Below, piece after piece: positions 56,667-64,000 of a stretch of 64,000 nucleotides of DNA (the stretch's first letter is position 1; the number at the start of each line of letters is the position of its first letter). The notes under the pieces were generated by a model, which made no database searches, had not been told where the DNA came from, and saw only the letters and a list, made by a program, of their open reading frames with translations. Origin of the DNA: a virus; the IMG/VR virus record IMGVR_UViG_3300000651_000004, positions 8-64,007 of that record, one strand, 5' to 3'. Position numbers and translations under genes: made by a program.

Positions 56667-57749
56667 CTAGATCGTGTAAAACTCTCTGGTGTTGGAATAG
56701 ATGAAAACGTGTCCGAAAGGGATGTCGATCGTCCAGGAGTTCTGCCCCTGGATGGTGGTCCCATCACTGGTGGTAATAGTGATCGGATATTGATCAGCTA
56801 GGCCGCCCTCATCCTTGATAAGCAACATGTTATTGGTCCAATGACTTGCATCGGCCAAAACCACTGAAACCGGGGAAGCGATATTGGGCGTATAAACCGC
56901 CACCATCTGTTCAATCCCGCTTAAAACGACCGGAGTTCGAGCAGTTGAAAGCCGGGTAAAAGCGAACCCCACCGGGCTCATCCAATCGATTCCAGCTTCA
57001 GCTCCAGGGGAAACCGTCAATACCATCCCAGCCAGGGGGCCTACAGGAAGCCGGCGATTTATCACCCCGTCATAAACCATGGTGTCACCCTTGGTGGTCA
57101 GCGGAGAGATTTCATTAATGGAAACCTTTAGAAGACTTGTATCCAGCCAACGAAATCCAGCGGTTGCCGTTGCATCAGAAATCGGCACCTGGTTATCGGC
57201 ATTGGCGATTACAGCAATATTCTGCTGCCCGTCAGAACCAATCAGTTGCCCTTTGCCGGTCAGAGGGGAAAGCGCAGTAAATGCTGCCGGTACAGTCGCC
57301 TGCCCAGTCCCGCCAAGATTGACGCCTAAGGGGCTGGTCAATTTCCAGGGCGGTCCTTGCGGCCCTTGCAACCCAGCCGGGGTAACCTGCTGGCCGCTTC
57401 CAATATTGGAACCGGGATCTAAATTGCCTGGGTAACCAAGATTGGTGAGCACCATCGTGCTCAAGGTGGAAGTGACGGCAACCTTGAAATATCCAACTTC
57501 TCCGCTGACCCCGCCGATATAAACGGTTTGTCCTTGAGTCGCCCAGTCAGCCGGGTCGACTTGGACATTCACATTGGCCCCGACATCGGGCATCGTGAAG
57601 CCGGCTTCCGTAATTCCGAAAGCGTTTTCGCCGTCCACACCTTGAAATCCTTGCGGACCCTGCGGTCCCATCGGACCAGGGGGGCCTTGAGTGCCGCCAA
57701 CCGGAGGACAATCAGGAGTACACGCGCAACCTAAATCAAGTAATGCCAT
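56667..57749 (-). CDS. collagen-like/beta-module tail fibre protein (360 aa)
   Basis: MALLDLGCACTPDCPPVGGT begins with Cys pairs, then a short Gly-X-Y tract (GPPGPMGPQGPQGFQG), one copy of the repeated beta module (AGFTMPDVGANVNVQVDPAD, WATQGQTVYIGG), then fibre-shaft repeats (PLGVNLGGTGQATVPAAFTA; PLTTKGDTMVYDGVINRRLP). Start set by ATG at 57749, just after the preceding stop; an upstream ATG at 57815 is within that gene. Gene ends 4 nt before the next fibre. Likely a fibre base that joins the 567-aa fibre to the tail. Confidence 0.75.
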   Translation of the reverse strand: MALLDLGCACTPDCPPVGGTQGPPGPMGPQGPQGFQGVDGENAFGITEAGFTMPDVGANVNVQVDPADWATQGQTVYIGGVSGEVGYFKVAVTSTLSTMVLTNLGYPGNLDPGSNIGSGQQVTPAGLQGPQGPPWKLTSPLGVNLGGTGQATVPAAFTALSPLTGKGQLIGSDGQQNIAVIANADNQVPISDATATAGFRWLDTSLLKVSINEISPLTTKGDTMVYDGVINRRLPVGPLAGMVLTVSPGAEAGIDWMSPVGFAFTRLSTARTPVVLSGIEQMVAVYTPNIASPVSVVLADASHWTNNMLLIKDEGGLADQYPITITTSDGTTIQGQNSWTIDIPFGHVFIYSNTREFYTI

Positions 57750-57750
57750 T

Positions 57751-57921
57751 TTAAGATTCCAACCATTTTTTGAGGTACTCGCCGTGAACCATATCGAGCA
57801 CACCCAGCAGTTCACTCACCGATAAATGATCATATTTGGGGTCGTTAATCAGCGTTCGCAGGTCATCAAGCAATCGAGTTGATGTTCCAAATTCAGGAGG
57901 AGTAAGAATTGATTCATCCAT
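57751..57921 (-). CDS. small acidic helical protein (56 aa)
   Basis: MDESILTPPEFGTSTRLLDD..., with two helices (LLDDLRTLIND; SVSELLGVLDMVHGEYLKKW). The ATG overlaps the stop of the preceding gene (TAATG), and its stop lies 1 nt before the fibre start, so it is clearly part of the operon. Unknown function; perhaps an assembly accessory protein. Confidence 0.6.
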   Translation of the reverse strand: MDESILTPPEFGTSTRLLDDLRTLINDPKYDHLSVSELLGVLDMVHGEYLKKWLES

Positions 57922-58316
57922 TATCCCGGAGGCATGCCGCCACCGTCTCCAACATCTGGCGGAGGTCCGCCTTCTGGACCGCCACCGGCAGCACCCAGTG
58001 CTTCAGCGATATCACCTTTGGAAACCGATTTCTTTTTGGACTTATTAAATTTGATCGAGTGAACTTTGAGGTGGACATGGTGCCGATGCGAGCCAGCCTT
58101 AGTCGGATGCCGCTCCTTGGTGTGCGAATGTTTGTGGAAATGAATCGTGGCGCTTCCTTCTTCAGGCGCACCCTCCATATCCGGATGATCGCTTGACATT
58201 GAAAGACCCGGATAATCCGGCCCACCGCCACCGCCAGGCATTCCCATCGGACTGGTATCGCCAGCCCCGTCTTGGCCCAATTGAATGCCGCCATCACCAC
58301 CATCACCGTTGCTCAT
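57921..58316 (-). CDS. small Gly/His-rich protein (131 aa)
   Basis: MSNGDGGDGGIQLGQDGAGD..., low-complexity Gly/Asp/Pro ends around a His/Lys-rich centre (IHFHKHSHTKERHPTKAGSH; LKVHSIKFNKSKKKSVSKGD). Linked by ATGA to the small gene upstream. Looks disordered; a basic/His-rich middle may bind nucleic acid, metal or the capsid. Between capsid and tail genes, so perhaps a minor head protein. Confidence 0.6.
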   Translation of the reverse strand: MSNGDGGDGGIQLGQDGAGDTSPMGMPGGGGGPDYPGLSMSSDHPDMEGAPEEGSATIHFHKHSHTKERHPTKAGSHRHHVHLKVHSIKFNKSKKKSVSKGDIAEALGAAGGGPEGGPPPDVGDGGGMPPG

Positions 58317-58414
58317 TGTCGTAGCCTTTTTATTTTAGGAGGACGCCGCAGAGCGTCTCGTTTGAACTTAATTCCAGGCACTGTTGGCCCTCCAAGAGGT
58401 TTAAAAATCTTCAT
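58313..58414 (-). CDS. tiny basic protein (33 aa)
   Basis: MKIFKPLGGPTVPGIKFKRD ALRRPPKIKRLRQ: basic, Pro-rich. ATGA overlaps with both neighbours make it very likely translated despite its size. Function unknown. Confidence 0.55.
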   Translation of the reverse strand: MKIFKPLGGPTVPGIKFKRDALRRPPKIKRLRQ

Positions 58415-58686
58415 GTCGCCCCCATCGCTTGTAAAAATGATCGATTGTCAGCCGGTGCCGGTGCCTGGCCAGCCGTAGCCGCCGCTCCTCCGGGTGCTGG
58501 CGGCTGACCCGCCCGTCGCTCTGCAGTTTCTTCTTCTCCTCCTTCGACAGGCAGGCCATCGAGCGCCAAGAGCTGCGCTTTGCCATCCTCGCCTACAGAG
58601 ATTGTCGCTACAGCATCAAAGGATTGTCCGGGTTCGGTTTGGTCGGGGACCTGAAACCCCTCCGGTAAAGCAAATTCTATCGGCAT
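58411..58686 (-). CDS. small acidic/Ala-rich protein after the capsid gene (91 aa)
   Basis: MPIEFALPEGFQVPDQTEPG... has a compact N-terminus (FDAVATISVGEDGKAQLLAL) and an Ala/Pro-rich linker (GQPPAPGGAAATAGQAPAPA). I start it at 58686; an in-frame ATG at 58731 would run through the hairpin at 58701-58729. Might be a capsid decoration or head-completion protein; unassigned. Confidence 0.55.
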   Translation of the reverse strand: MPIEFALPEGFQVPDQTEPGQSFDAVATISVGEDGKAQLLALDGLPVEGGEEETAERRAGQPPAPGGAAATAGQAPAPADNRSFLQAMGAT

Positions 58687-58700
58687 AAGGATGAAAACAC

Positions 58701-58729
58701 GTTGCGTGTTCCACGTGGAAACACGCAAC
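58701..58729. terminator. near-palindromic hairpin between capsid and next gene
   Basis: GTTGCGTGTT (58701-58710) pairs perfectly with AACACGCAAC (58720-58729); the loop region is itself the palindrome CCACGTGG. On the minus strand it follows the capsid stop by 6 nt and is followed by GTGTTTTCA, so it may partly end or protect the capsid mRNA (an attenuator). It could also be a protein-binding site. Confidence 0.55.
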
Positions 58730-58735
58730 ATTTTG

Positions 58736-59917
58736 TTAACTAGTTGGGCAAGCCGACATATCCAGGAACGTGTCGCAACGCAGGTGTCGGATCACATAAC
58801 CGAATGCCGGAATGACTGGCTTGGAGCCTTGCGCTAAAATGGCACGGAAAAAGCCGATGGTGCCGTCCGGATTGTCAGTCTGATGTGGGATATTCAACCA
58901 TTTGAATTCACCCCGGTAACTGACCGGATCAAACCGGGTGTTACCCCCAGGAGAGGTAATCGGGGCTGGTACCAGGCTTATCATCACATCGTTGTGAAAG
59001 ATGACCGAGTCAGTATAGAGCGCATTCTCGTAATTGGGGTCGATCTGTGCTTTCTGTCCCTGAGTGGCCGGGGCATTGGCATAGGGATACTGCCGTACCC
59101 AGGCACCAGCGGTAAAATTCCACCTCGCCGGCAAATCGTCGACAATATGGAAAAATCCGCCATAAGAGCGCTCAACACCCAGCGGAGCCAGGAGCTCGTT
59201 TGACCGAGAACTGAACCTGTAATCCTCGCGGATATTTGCATTCGACTTGATCAGGTTCTCACTGGTTTCCGCATCGGTGATCAGCCCGTAAACCGGCCGG
59301 CCGTTCTCTCGATCCAGCGGGTTAAGCGAACCGCCGTCACGATTGAGCTTCATGTAAAACTTGCGCAAAATACCTTGCGTAAGTGTTGCCGTGGGCACGG
59401 TCGCCGGGAACCCGGCACCTGCGCCATCAGGAAAGCCGGAAGCGGCAATGATCTGATGCAACGCGAGCCGCGTGTATTCATCCCGGTAGCGGTTAATCCA
59501 GGCGTATGCGCTGTTCTCAGTCAGCACATACATCATGTTGGTCAGCTGCTCTTTGCGCTGGAAGGTGACTCGAAGGTCATTAACGCAAAGCGGCGGACTC
59601 TGAAGAGCCGTATGCTGCAGCTGGTACTGGAGCAAGGTTTGCGCATAGTCGACTTCAGTCACAGGCGGCAAACAGGTGCCACCAACTACGCCGGGGCCTG
59701 GAGGTGCCGGTGATTGACCGATGTTCTGCCAGACCAGAGGATAGGTTGGCAGTGAACGTTCATAGGTCAGTACTGAAATAATCTGGCCCATCTCCTCAGG
59801 AAACTCTTCTTGTTTCATGAGTTTGAGCCACGGCGACATGTTGAGTGTGCGCCGGTAAATGTCGGGCCCGATACGGCCAGACTCCGTAATGAGCTGCTGC
59901 TCAATGGTGTAAGAGAT
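58736..59917 (-). CDS. major capsid protein (393 aa; probable ATC start)
   Basis: Capsid shell protein, inferred from position (portal, scaffold-like protein, then this), length and composition. Coding sense continues 26 codons upstream of the first ATG (59839): SYTIEQQLITESGRIGPDIY RRTLN is protein-like. The frame stops at a TGA at 59965-59967, and no ATG, GTG or TTG lies between. The Shine-Dalgarno AAGGAGGG (59925-59932) is exactly spaced for an ATC at 59915-59917, so initiation there is the best reading. Later segments (YERSLPTYPLVWQNIGQS; MYVLTENSAYAWINRYRDEY; FYMKLNRDGGSLNPLDREN) do not match a capsid family I can name. HK97-type fold is assumed. Confidence 0.75.
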   Translation of the reverse strand: MSYTIEQQLITESGRIGPDIYRRTLNMSPWLKLMKQEEFPEEMGQIISVLTYERSLPTYPLVWQNIGQSPAPPGPGVVGGTCLPPVTEVDYAQTLLQYQLQHTALQSPPLCVNDLRVTFQRKEQLTNMMYVLTENSAYAWINRYRDEYTRLALHQIIAASGFPDGAGAGFPATVPTATLTQGILRKFYMKLNRDGGSLNPLDRENGRPVYGLITDAETSENLIKSNANIREDYRFSSRSNELLAPLGVERSYGGFFHIVDDLPARWNFTAGAWVRQYPYANAPATQGQKAQIDPNYENALYTDSVIFHNDVMISLVPAPITSPGGNTRFDPVSYRGEFKWLNIPHQTDNPDGTIGFFRAILAQGSKPVIPAFGYVIRHLRCDTFLDMSACPTS

Positions 59918-59924
59918 ACGAGTA

Positions 59925-59932
59925 CCCTCCTT
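59925..59932 (-). promoter_or_regulatory. strong Shine-Dalgarno site of the capsid gene
   Basis: AAGGAGGG on the minus strand, 8 nt before the ATC at 59915-59917. It is the best ribosome-binding site noticed in the window and places the start where no ATG, GTG or TTG exists. Confidence 0.7.
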
Positions 59933-60096
59933 CCGAGGGAAAATGATCCTGAAGACTGAAGCTCAGAGAATTCAGCCGTTTCTCGGACCAGGAGGATGGT
60001 ACCTTTACACTCCGATTTTGAGTGAGATGTACAACCGCTTAACCGGGGGCGACCGTGAGAGAATATCTATCGCTCTAGGGGAGGGATGGCAAGAAG

Positions 60097-60192
60097 CTAT
60101 TTCTTCTTCTCTTTCTTCTCTTCTACTGCTTCCTTTTTAATCTTCTCAGCTGCTTTTGCTGCCATCTTTGCCGGTGATTTCTTCTTTGCCAT
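60097..60192 (-). CDS. tiny Lys-rich protein (31 aa)
   Basis: MAKKKSPAKMAAKAAEKIKK..., about half Lys. One amphipathic, highly basic helix of histone-tail-like composition. Lies between the scaffold-like gene and the capsid gene; may bind DNA or the acidic scaffold. Translation is not proven, but the frame and position look real. Confidence 0.45.
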   Translation of the reverse strand: MAKKKSPAKMAAKAAEKIKKEAVEEKKEKKK

Positions 60193-60236
60193 AATCCGCT
60201 ACAGGTACGCGATGTGACTAGCAATTAGCAAGTGAA

Positions 60237-61523
60237 TTACCGTCGAGAAGGATTTCTAATTTTCGACTCAATAGCATCGATAAAACTCATCCCGTCATCG
60301 GCTGTCGGACTGCCAGGAGCAACTTGGCCATTGCCCTCACCACCAGTGGCGCGACCGCCACCAGCACCAGGAGTAACTCCCTGATAACGCTGCAACCCCT
60401 TGGCAGCATCCTGATACATGTTCCAAAGCTGATGGATTGTTACAAGCGCACGCGGCAATAACGCCGCCTGAACCAGAATCCTGGCGCGATCAGTTGGAGC
60501 CAGGGTTGCTAAATCAGTTCGGGCAACAAGCTCCTTGGTTGCCTCTAAATCATTGTTCCATTGATCATTGCCTTCAATGGGACGCGCAAGGTAAACCTCG
60601 TCACCAAGCATTTTCCACGCTTTCTTTTGCGCGCCATTCCATTCGTTGGCGCTTTCAACCTTGGTACGCTCAACTTCCGCTACGCGCTTGGATTCGATAT
60701 AATCCAGGGCTTGTTTAACATCGGCCTGCAGAACACTTTTTCGCCGAATGATTTCCCGAGCGTCATCGGAGAGCTTGAACAAATTGATTTTGTCCCGATC
60801 GTTGAAAGTCTCAGTAACTCTGCTCAACAGATCCCCCTGTTTATCCCGATCAGACTCAATCAATGCTTCCCGGATTCGGCCGGCACCAATATTGTATTTA
60901 TTCGAGAGCCGTTTGAGCTCACCCTCAATCGCCTCCATCGGAGCTTGTACCGCGCGCTGATACTCCGGAGTCTTTTCCAGTTTTACCAGGCGCAGCTCTT
61001 TGGAAAGATTGTCCCGTTCGCCGGTAAGCTTCTCAAACTCATCGGTGGCCATCGGGGTTTTGCCGTCAAACTCTTTTAACCGCGCTTCAGCGTCCTTAAT
61101 CCGATTGATCAATTCAGCGTTCTGTTTGGAAAGCGCCTGGTTAGAAGTTCGCAAACGCCCCCAGGTATCTTTAGCCTGCGGAGTTGCCGCGCCAGGAAGC
61201 TCTTCGGGAAAATCCTCGTGCTCCAGAGCTTTTACTGGAGCCTGCGCCGGTTGTTCCTGCCCCTTTTCAACAACTTTTTCAACCTGCTGGCCAAACGCGA
61301 GTTTTGAAAAATCCGGTAGTAACGCTTTCGCCGCCTGTTCGGGTGTCGTCTCAGGAATAACAGGTTTAGCTGGCTGATCAGGTGATTCTTCAGAAGGAGG
61401 AGGTGCCTGTTTATTTAAAGATGGTATCTTTGGATTTTCTTTGAGTGACGCGCCGATCTGGTCACTCATGAAATCCTCAAACTTTGCCGGGGGTGGTGTG
61501 GGGGGTGCCGCTGTTTCACTCAC
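60237..61523 (-). CDS. scaffolding-like protein (428 aa)
   Basis: Acidic, helix-rich protein of the size and place expected for a capsid scaffold: between portal and capsid genes. N-terminal 120 residues are Pro/Glu-rich (SEESPDQPAKPVIPETTPEQ); residues about 120-310 form coiled coils (LSKQNAELINRIKDAEARLK; FEKLTGERDNLSKELRLVKL); the C-terminus is Gly-rich with a basic end. Composition matches scaffolding proteins, which guide shell assembly and then leave. Overlaps the small gene 61516-61836 by 8 nt. No sequence family recognised. Confidence 0.7.
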   Translation of the reverse strand: MSETAAPPTPPPAKFEDFMSDQIGASLKENPKIPSLNKQAPPPSEESPDQPAKPVIPETTPEQAAKALLPDFSKLAFGQQVEKVVEKGQEQPAQAPVKALEHEDFPEELPGAATPQAKDTWGRLRTSNQALSKQNAELINRIKDAEARLKEFDGKTPMATDEFEKLTGERDNLSKELRLVKLEKTPEYQRAVQAPMEAIEGELKRLSNKYNIGAGRIREALIESDRDKQGDLLSRVTETFNDRDKINLFKLSDDAREIIRRKSVLQADVKQALDYIESKRVAEVERTKVESANEWNGAQKKAWKMLGDEVYLARPIEGNDQWNNDLEATKELVARTDLATLAPTDRARILVQAALLPRALVTIHQLWNMYQDAAKGLQRYQGVTPGAGGGRATGGEGNGQVAPGSPTADDGMSFIDAIESKIRNPSRR

Positions 61524-61836
61524 GTTTTAAATCTCCTCGTGGTCTGGGTCCTTCTGGAAGGATTTTTTCTTCTTCAACACGGGAAGCAAATTCCCAAGGT
61601 TTCGGCATCGGCTGCCTAGCTTTTGGAGGATCAGCCAAAGCTCTCAAGGTCGCTATTGCTGAATAAGTCCCTTCTTTAAATTGGTTCTGAAGCGCATTGG
61701 TTTCCAGGGTGCCATTAGTTCTGAACTCATAAAGCCGTTCCAAAACCACACCACACGCCTGTTTAAAAATCAGCGAGTTAACCACTGAGCGCCATTGCTC
61801 AGTCAGCCCTAGCGCCTGCCACTCCTCATGAAGCAT
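61516..61836 (-). CDS. small head protein between portal and scaffold (106 aa)
   Basis: MLHEEWQALGLTEQWRSVVN..., helical N-terminal half (LIFKQACGVVLERLYEFRTN) and a charged/Pro C-terminus (EKILPEGPRPRGDLKRE). The ATG overlaps the portal stop (TGATG), so it is translated with the portal. Position suggests a minor head or portal-associated protein; not recognised. Confidence 0.6.
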   Translation of the reverse strand: MLHEEWQALGLTEQWRSVVNSLIFKQACGVVLERLYEFRTNGTLETNALQNQFKEGTYSAIATLRALADPPKARQPMPKPWEFASRVEEEKILPEGPRPRGDLKRE

Positions 61837-64000
61837 CAGTCAGTCGGGTTAATTTCTCCCCCTTCAGCCGCCTCAGGTCCCGGGCCCATCATTCCTTTTT
61901 GACTTTGCATACCCATCAGTTGCGCTTCGCGCGCGATACGCCGGGCCATACGTGCATCCTCGAATGCAATCTTCTGGCGGCCTTGATCGGCAAGGATTTT
62001 GTTCTTGAGATCGGCTTCTTGTTGCATTGTCGACATCTTGACCTGATGCGCCTGGATCTGAGCAATAAGTTTCGGATCAAGTGGCGGCTGACCTTGTGCA
62101 GCAGCTTGGTGAGCTGCGTAAGACGCAGCTGAAGTTGTAGGTACACCCGCTCCACCCGTGGGTCCGGCTGCGCCGCCACCAGCTCTGGCAGGGGCGGCCC
62201 CCGGTGCCGCCGCATTAACTTGTCCACCTGGTAACTGACCGATTTGCGCGCGTTGGGCGAGGACCGCCTGCGCTTGAGCTGCTTGTTCGCCTTCACGTGC
62301 TGCTGCTGCCTGAGCCTCCTGAATATTGTGATCAAGCTGAGCCAAAAATCCTTGGACCAGGTTGAGCCCTTTATTAATGAATCTTACCTCCTGAAATCGT
62401 GTGGGATCTCCCACCATCTGCTGCACATGCTGGGTGGTGTGATCAAGAATCGTGTGGAGCTGCCCACTTCCTCGCATCGCTTGAACCTGCCCTGCCTTAA
62501 TTCCAGCAATGAGCTGGTGCATTGCTGTAAAATGAACAGTAATATGGACACGCGGCAGATCTTTTGCGTTAACTGGCATCGCTTGTCCAAGCATCATCAC
62601 GGCATTTTCAATTTCTGCGTCTTTCTGATCTTGTGGCTGTCGCCCAGCTTCTGGAGCAGCCGGGACATAACGATCAGCCTGCGCATACCCGACATACGCC
62701 GCTACCCGATCCCGGATAGCGTTACGCCGCCCGATTTCATCAAACTGTGGTGCGACATTGGCGATCTGATCCAGGGCAAGAAGCCGCGCACTTGCACTCC
62801 CATAACCCATGGCGCGCACAGCACGCACCCGCTTGATATTCTGCAAGGCTTTCATCGGTACCCCGCGATTCAGGCACCGCACCCGGAATTGAAACGCTTC
62901 CTGCCCACCAGGGTCTAGCTGCGTAAGTTCCGGAGAAGTAACACGCCGGAACGTTTCAGCCAAAACCCGGTCCCACGGTATATAGAATAGGTTCATGGCG
63001 CTGGTCGAAAGAGCAGACTCTTTTTGGAGCTCTGCCTGAACCTGAAACCGAGTTTTCTCTTTCTGCCCTTTAACCTGATCCTGACCGGTACGCGGCTGGT
63101 AAGTACCGGTATTAGCCTCTATCTGCATCGAAAGATCGCGAACAATCGGCAAAATCTGATCAGCAATGTTCTGATGTTTGATATCGACAAACCGGATATT
63201 GGGCGGAACCAGGGTGAAGGGTCCCATGTAACTGAAAGATAATTCATCGACAGCGGTCGAATCTTCAGGTTGCACAACTGGCCCTGCACTGAAAAAAGTC
63301 GCATCCACGACCGCGCACCGCAATTGATTACTGACCTGGATCTGGGGAAATATCTTATATCCCAGCCCTCGGATTGAATGGTAATACCCGTTGCCGATTC
63401 CGTAGGTAAAGATATGAAGACAGTTCTTGATCGATTTGAACCGTCCGATCCGTTTAAAAAGAAAATCCTGATTGAGCCCATTTTCCAGGGTCATAAAATG
63501 GCTGACTGTCCCATCAAATTCCTTCACCCAGAAGTGCAACACCCAGATCTCCTTAGCCCTCACGCGTCCATAATAGACGTCGTTCTGCTTCATCTCCCGC
63601 TCTAGCTCTTCCCATTCCCAAGCAGTTGGTGCTGAATTCCGGCTCGATGTCGCCCAATAGATAGCCTTCTTGGTCTCATCGACGTTCCAGCCATTCTTTT
63701 CAGCGAACTCCGGGTCTTTAATAAATTGATAAAGCTGCGTCGTCGTATAACGGCGTCGAGCAATCGCATAATCGACATCATCTTCATTGGCTGGCGTGTT
63801 GCGCGGGAGGATAAAATCCGCGAGGCCGCAGACTTTCCAGCGCCAGTCCCAGTCATCCTCGAAATAAACCACTCCCAATCCATGAACGACAAACTCACGA
63901 GCCAGGGCCTGATTGTTGAATTCAAATCGATGCCAGGTTCGCAAGAGACGATCGAACTCTTCGCTCATTATCTGATTCCACTCGACCCGCACCTGCGGAT
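61836..64000 (-). CDS. portal protein (5' end outside window)
   Basis: Large podovirus-type portal, at least 720 aa visible, running off the right edge: the frame is open through the last codon, so the GTG at 63992 is not a reliable start. Signature segments: FVVHGLGVVYFEDDWDWRWK, VCGLADFILPRNTPANEDDV, and a mid-domain TFRRVTSPELTQL. The C-terminal quarter (about 560-718) is Gln/Ala-rich with coiled coils (LAQLDHNIQEAQAAAAREGE; VKMSTMQQEADLKNKILADQ), as in long portals with a barrel/tail helix. It forms the DNA channel at one capsid vertex and heads the visible late operon. Confidence 0.8.
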   Translation of the reverse strand, partial: PQVRVEWNQIMSEEFDRLLRTWHRFEFNNQALAREFVVHGLGVVYFEDDWDWRWKVCGLADFILPRNTPANEDDVDYAIARRRYTTTQLYQFIKDPEFAEKNGWNVDETKKAIYWATSSRNSAPTAWEWEELEREMKQNDVYYGRVRAKEIWVLHFWVKEFDGTVSHFMTLENGLNQDFLFKRIGRFKSIKNCLHIFTYGIGNGYYHSIRGLGYKIFPQIQVSNQLRCAVVDATFFSAGPVVQPEDSTAVDELSFSYMGPFTLVPPNIRFVDIKHQNIADQILPIVRDLSMQIEANTGTYQPRTGQDQVKGQKEKTRFQVQAELQKESALSTSAMNLFYIPWDRVLAETFRRVTSPELTQLDPGGQEAFQFRVRCLNRGVPMKALQNIKRVRAVRAMGYGSASARLLALDQIANVAPQFDEIGRRNAIRDRVAAYVGYAQADRYVPAAPEAGRQPQDQKDAEIENAVMMLGQAMPVNAKDLPRVHITVHFTAMHQLIAGIKAGQVQAMRGSGQLHTILDHTTQHVQQMVGDPTRFQEVRFINKGLNLVQGFLAQLDHNIQEAQAAAAREGEQAAQAQAVLAQRAQIGQLPGGQVNAAAPGAAPARAGGGAAGPTGGAGVPTTSAASYAAHQAAAQGQPPLDPKLIAQIQAHQVKMSTMQQEADLKNKILADQGRQKIAFEDARMARRIAREAQLMGMQSQKGMMGPGPEAAEGGEINPTD

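Noticed and set aside
32-64000. CRISPR arrays, transposons, integrase, att sites
   Set aside because: No regularly spaced direct repeats, no terminal inverted repeats with a transposase, and no recombinase gene seen.
63992-64000. GTG at 63992 as the portal start
   Set aside because: The frame is open to the window edge and the protein start lacks the usual portal N-terminus, so the gene is cut by the window.

Overview
The window is a contiguous 64 kb piece of a tailed bacteriophage genome. It is cut at both ends: a tail-collar fibre gene is open through the left edge and a portal gene is open through the right edge. I see no rRNA, no recognisable tRNA, no CRISPR array, no transposase, and no integrase or CI-type repressor. 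Virion genes suggest a short-tailed (podovirus-like) particle: portal, scaffold-like, capsid, nozzle-like and adaptor-like proteins, then very large internal/ejection-type proteins and a lysis pair, with no tail-tube, sheath or classical tape-measure gene. The host cannot be read from the sequence; an Amidase_3 endolysin behind a one-segment membrane protein fits a Gram-negative host but does not prove it. The large terminase, and any DNA polymerase, are not in the window and presumably lie outside it.

Layout. 1-2.4 kb (+): end of a tail-collar fibre and small accessory genes. 2.4-6.8 kb (+): replication block with an SNF2-like helicase, a small conserved phage protein and a PrimPol-helicase fusion. 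6.8-7.8 kb: a 0.94 kb gene-free region with two strong terminators, G-tracts and inverted repeats (possible origin/control region). 7.8-25.1 kb (+): a dense accessory region of about 45 mostly tiny genes, many joined by ATGA stop/start overlaps, broken up by hairpin/terminator elements and three minus-strand genes (TerS-like, Cys-rich, citrate-synthase-like). 25.15-64 kb (-): one long leftward late operon, read from right to left: portal, small gene, scaffold, capsid, small genes, collagen-like and repeat tail fibres, nozzle, a GTA-type TIM-barrel protein, two paralogous collar proteins, a duplicated adaptor-like protein, collagen/collar fibres, a sulfotransferase, internal virion proteins (including one of 3569 aa), holin-like protein, endolysin and two small genes. 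The two arms converge at about 25.1 kb.

The most striking system is at 13.65-18.23 kb: a compact, translationally coupled cassette with a ubiquitin-like beta-grasp protein, a PRTRC-B-like (candidate E2-like) protein with a conserved Cys, an E1/ThiF-like adenylating enzyme, a JAB/JAMM metalloprotease and several unknown partners. Together they look like a phage-encoded protein-conjugation/deconjugation pathway related to the plasmid PRTRC cassettes. Other unusual points are a recurrent GAAACA(A) leader in front of many accessory genes in place of a Shine-Dalgarno site, a capsid gene whose only plausible start is ATC, a 145-nt candidate structured RNA, a truncated citrate-synthase homologue, a phage sulfotransferase, and a shuffled beta-module found eight times in three tail genes.
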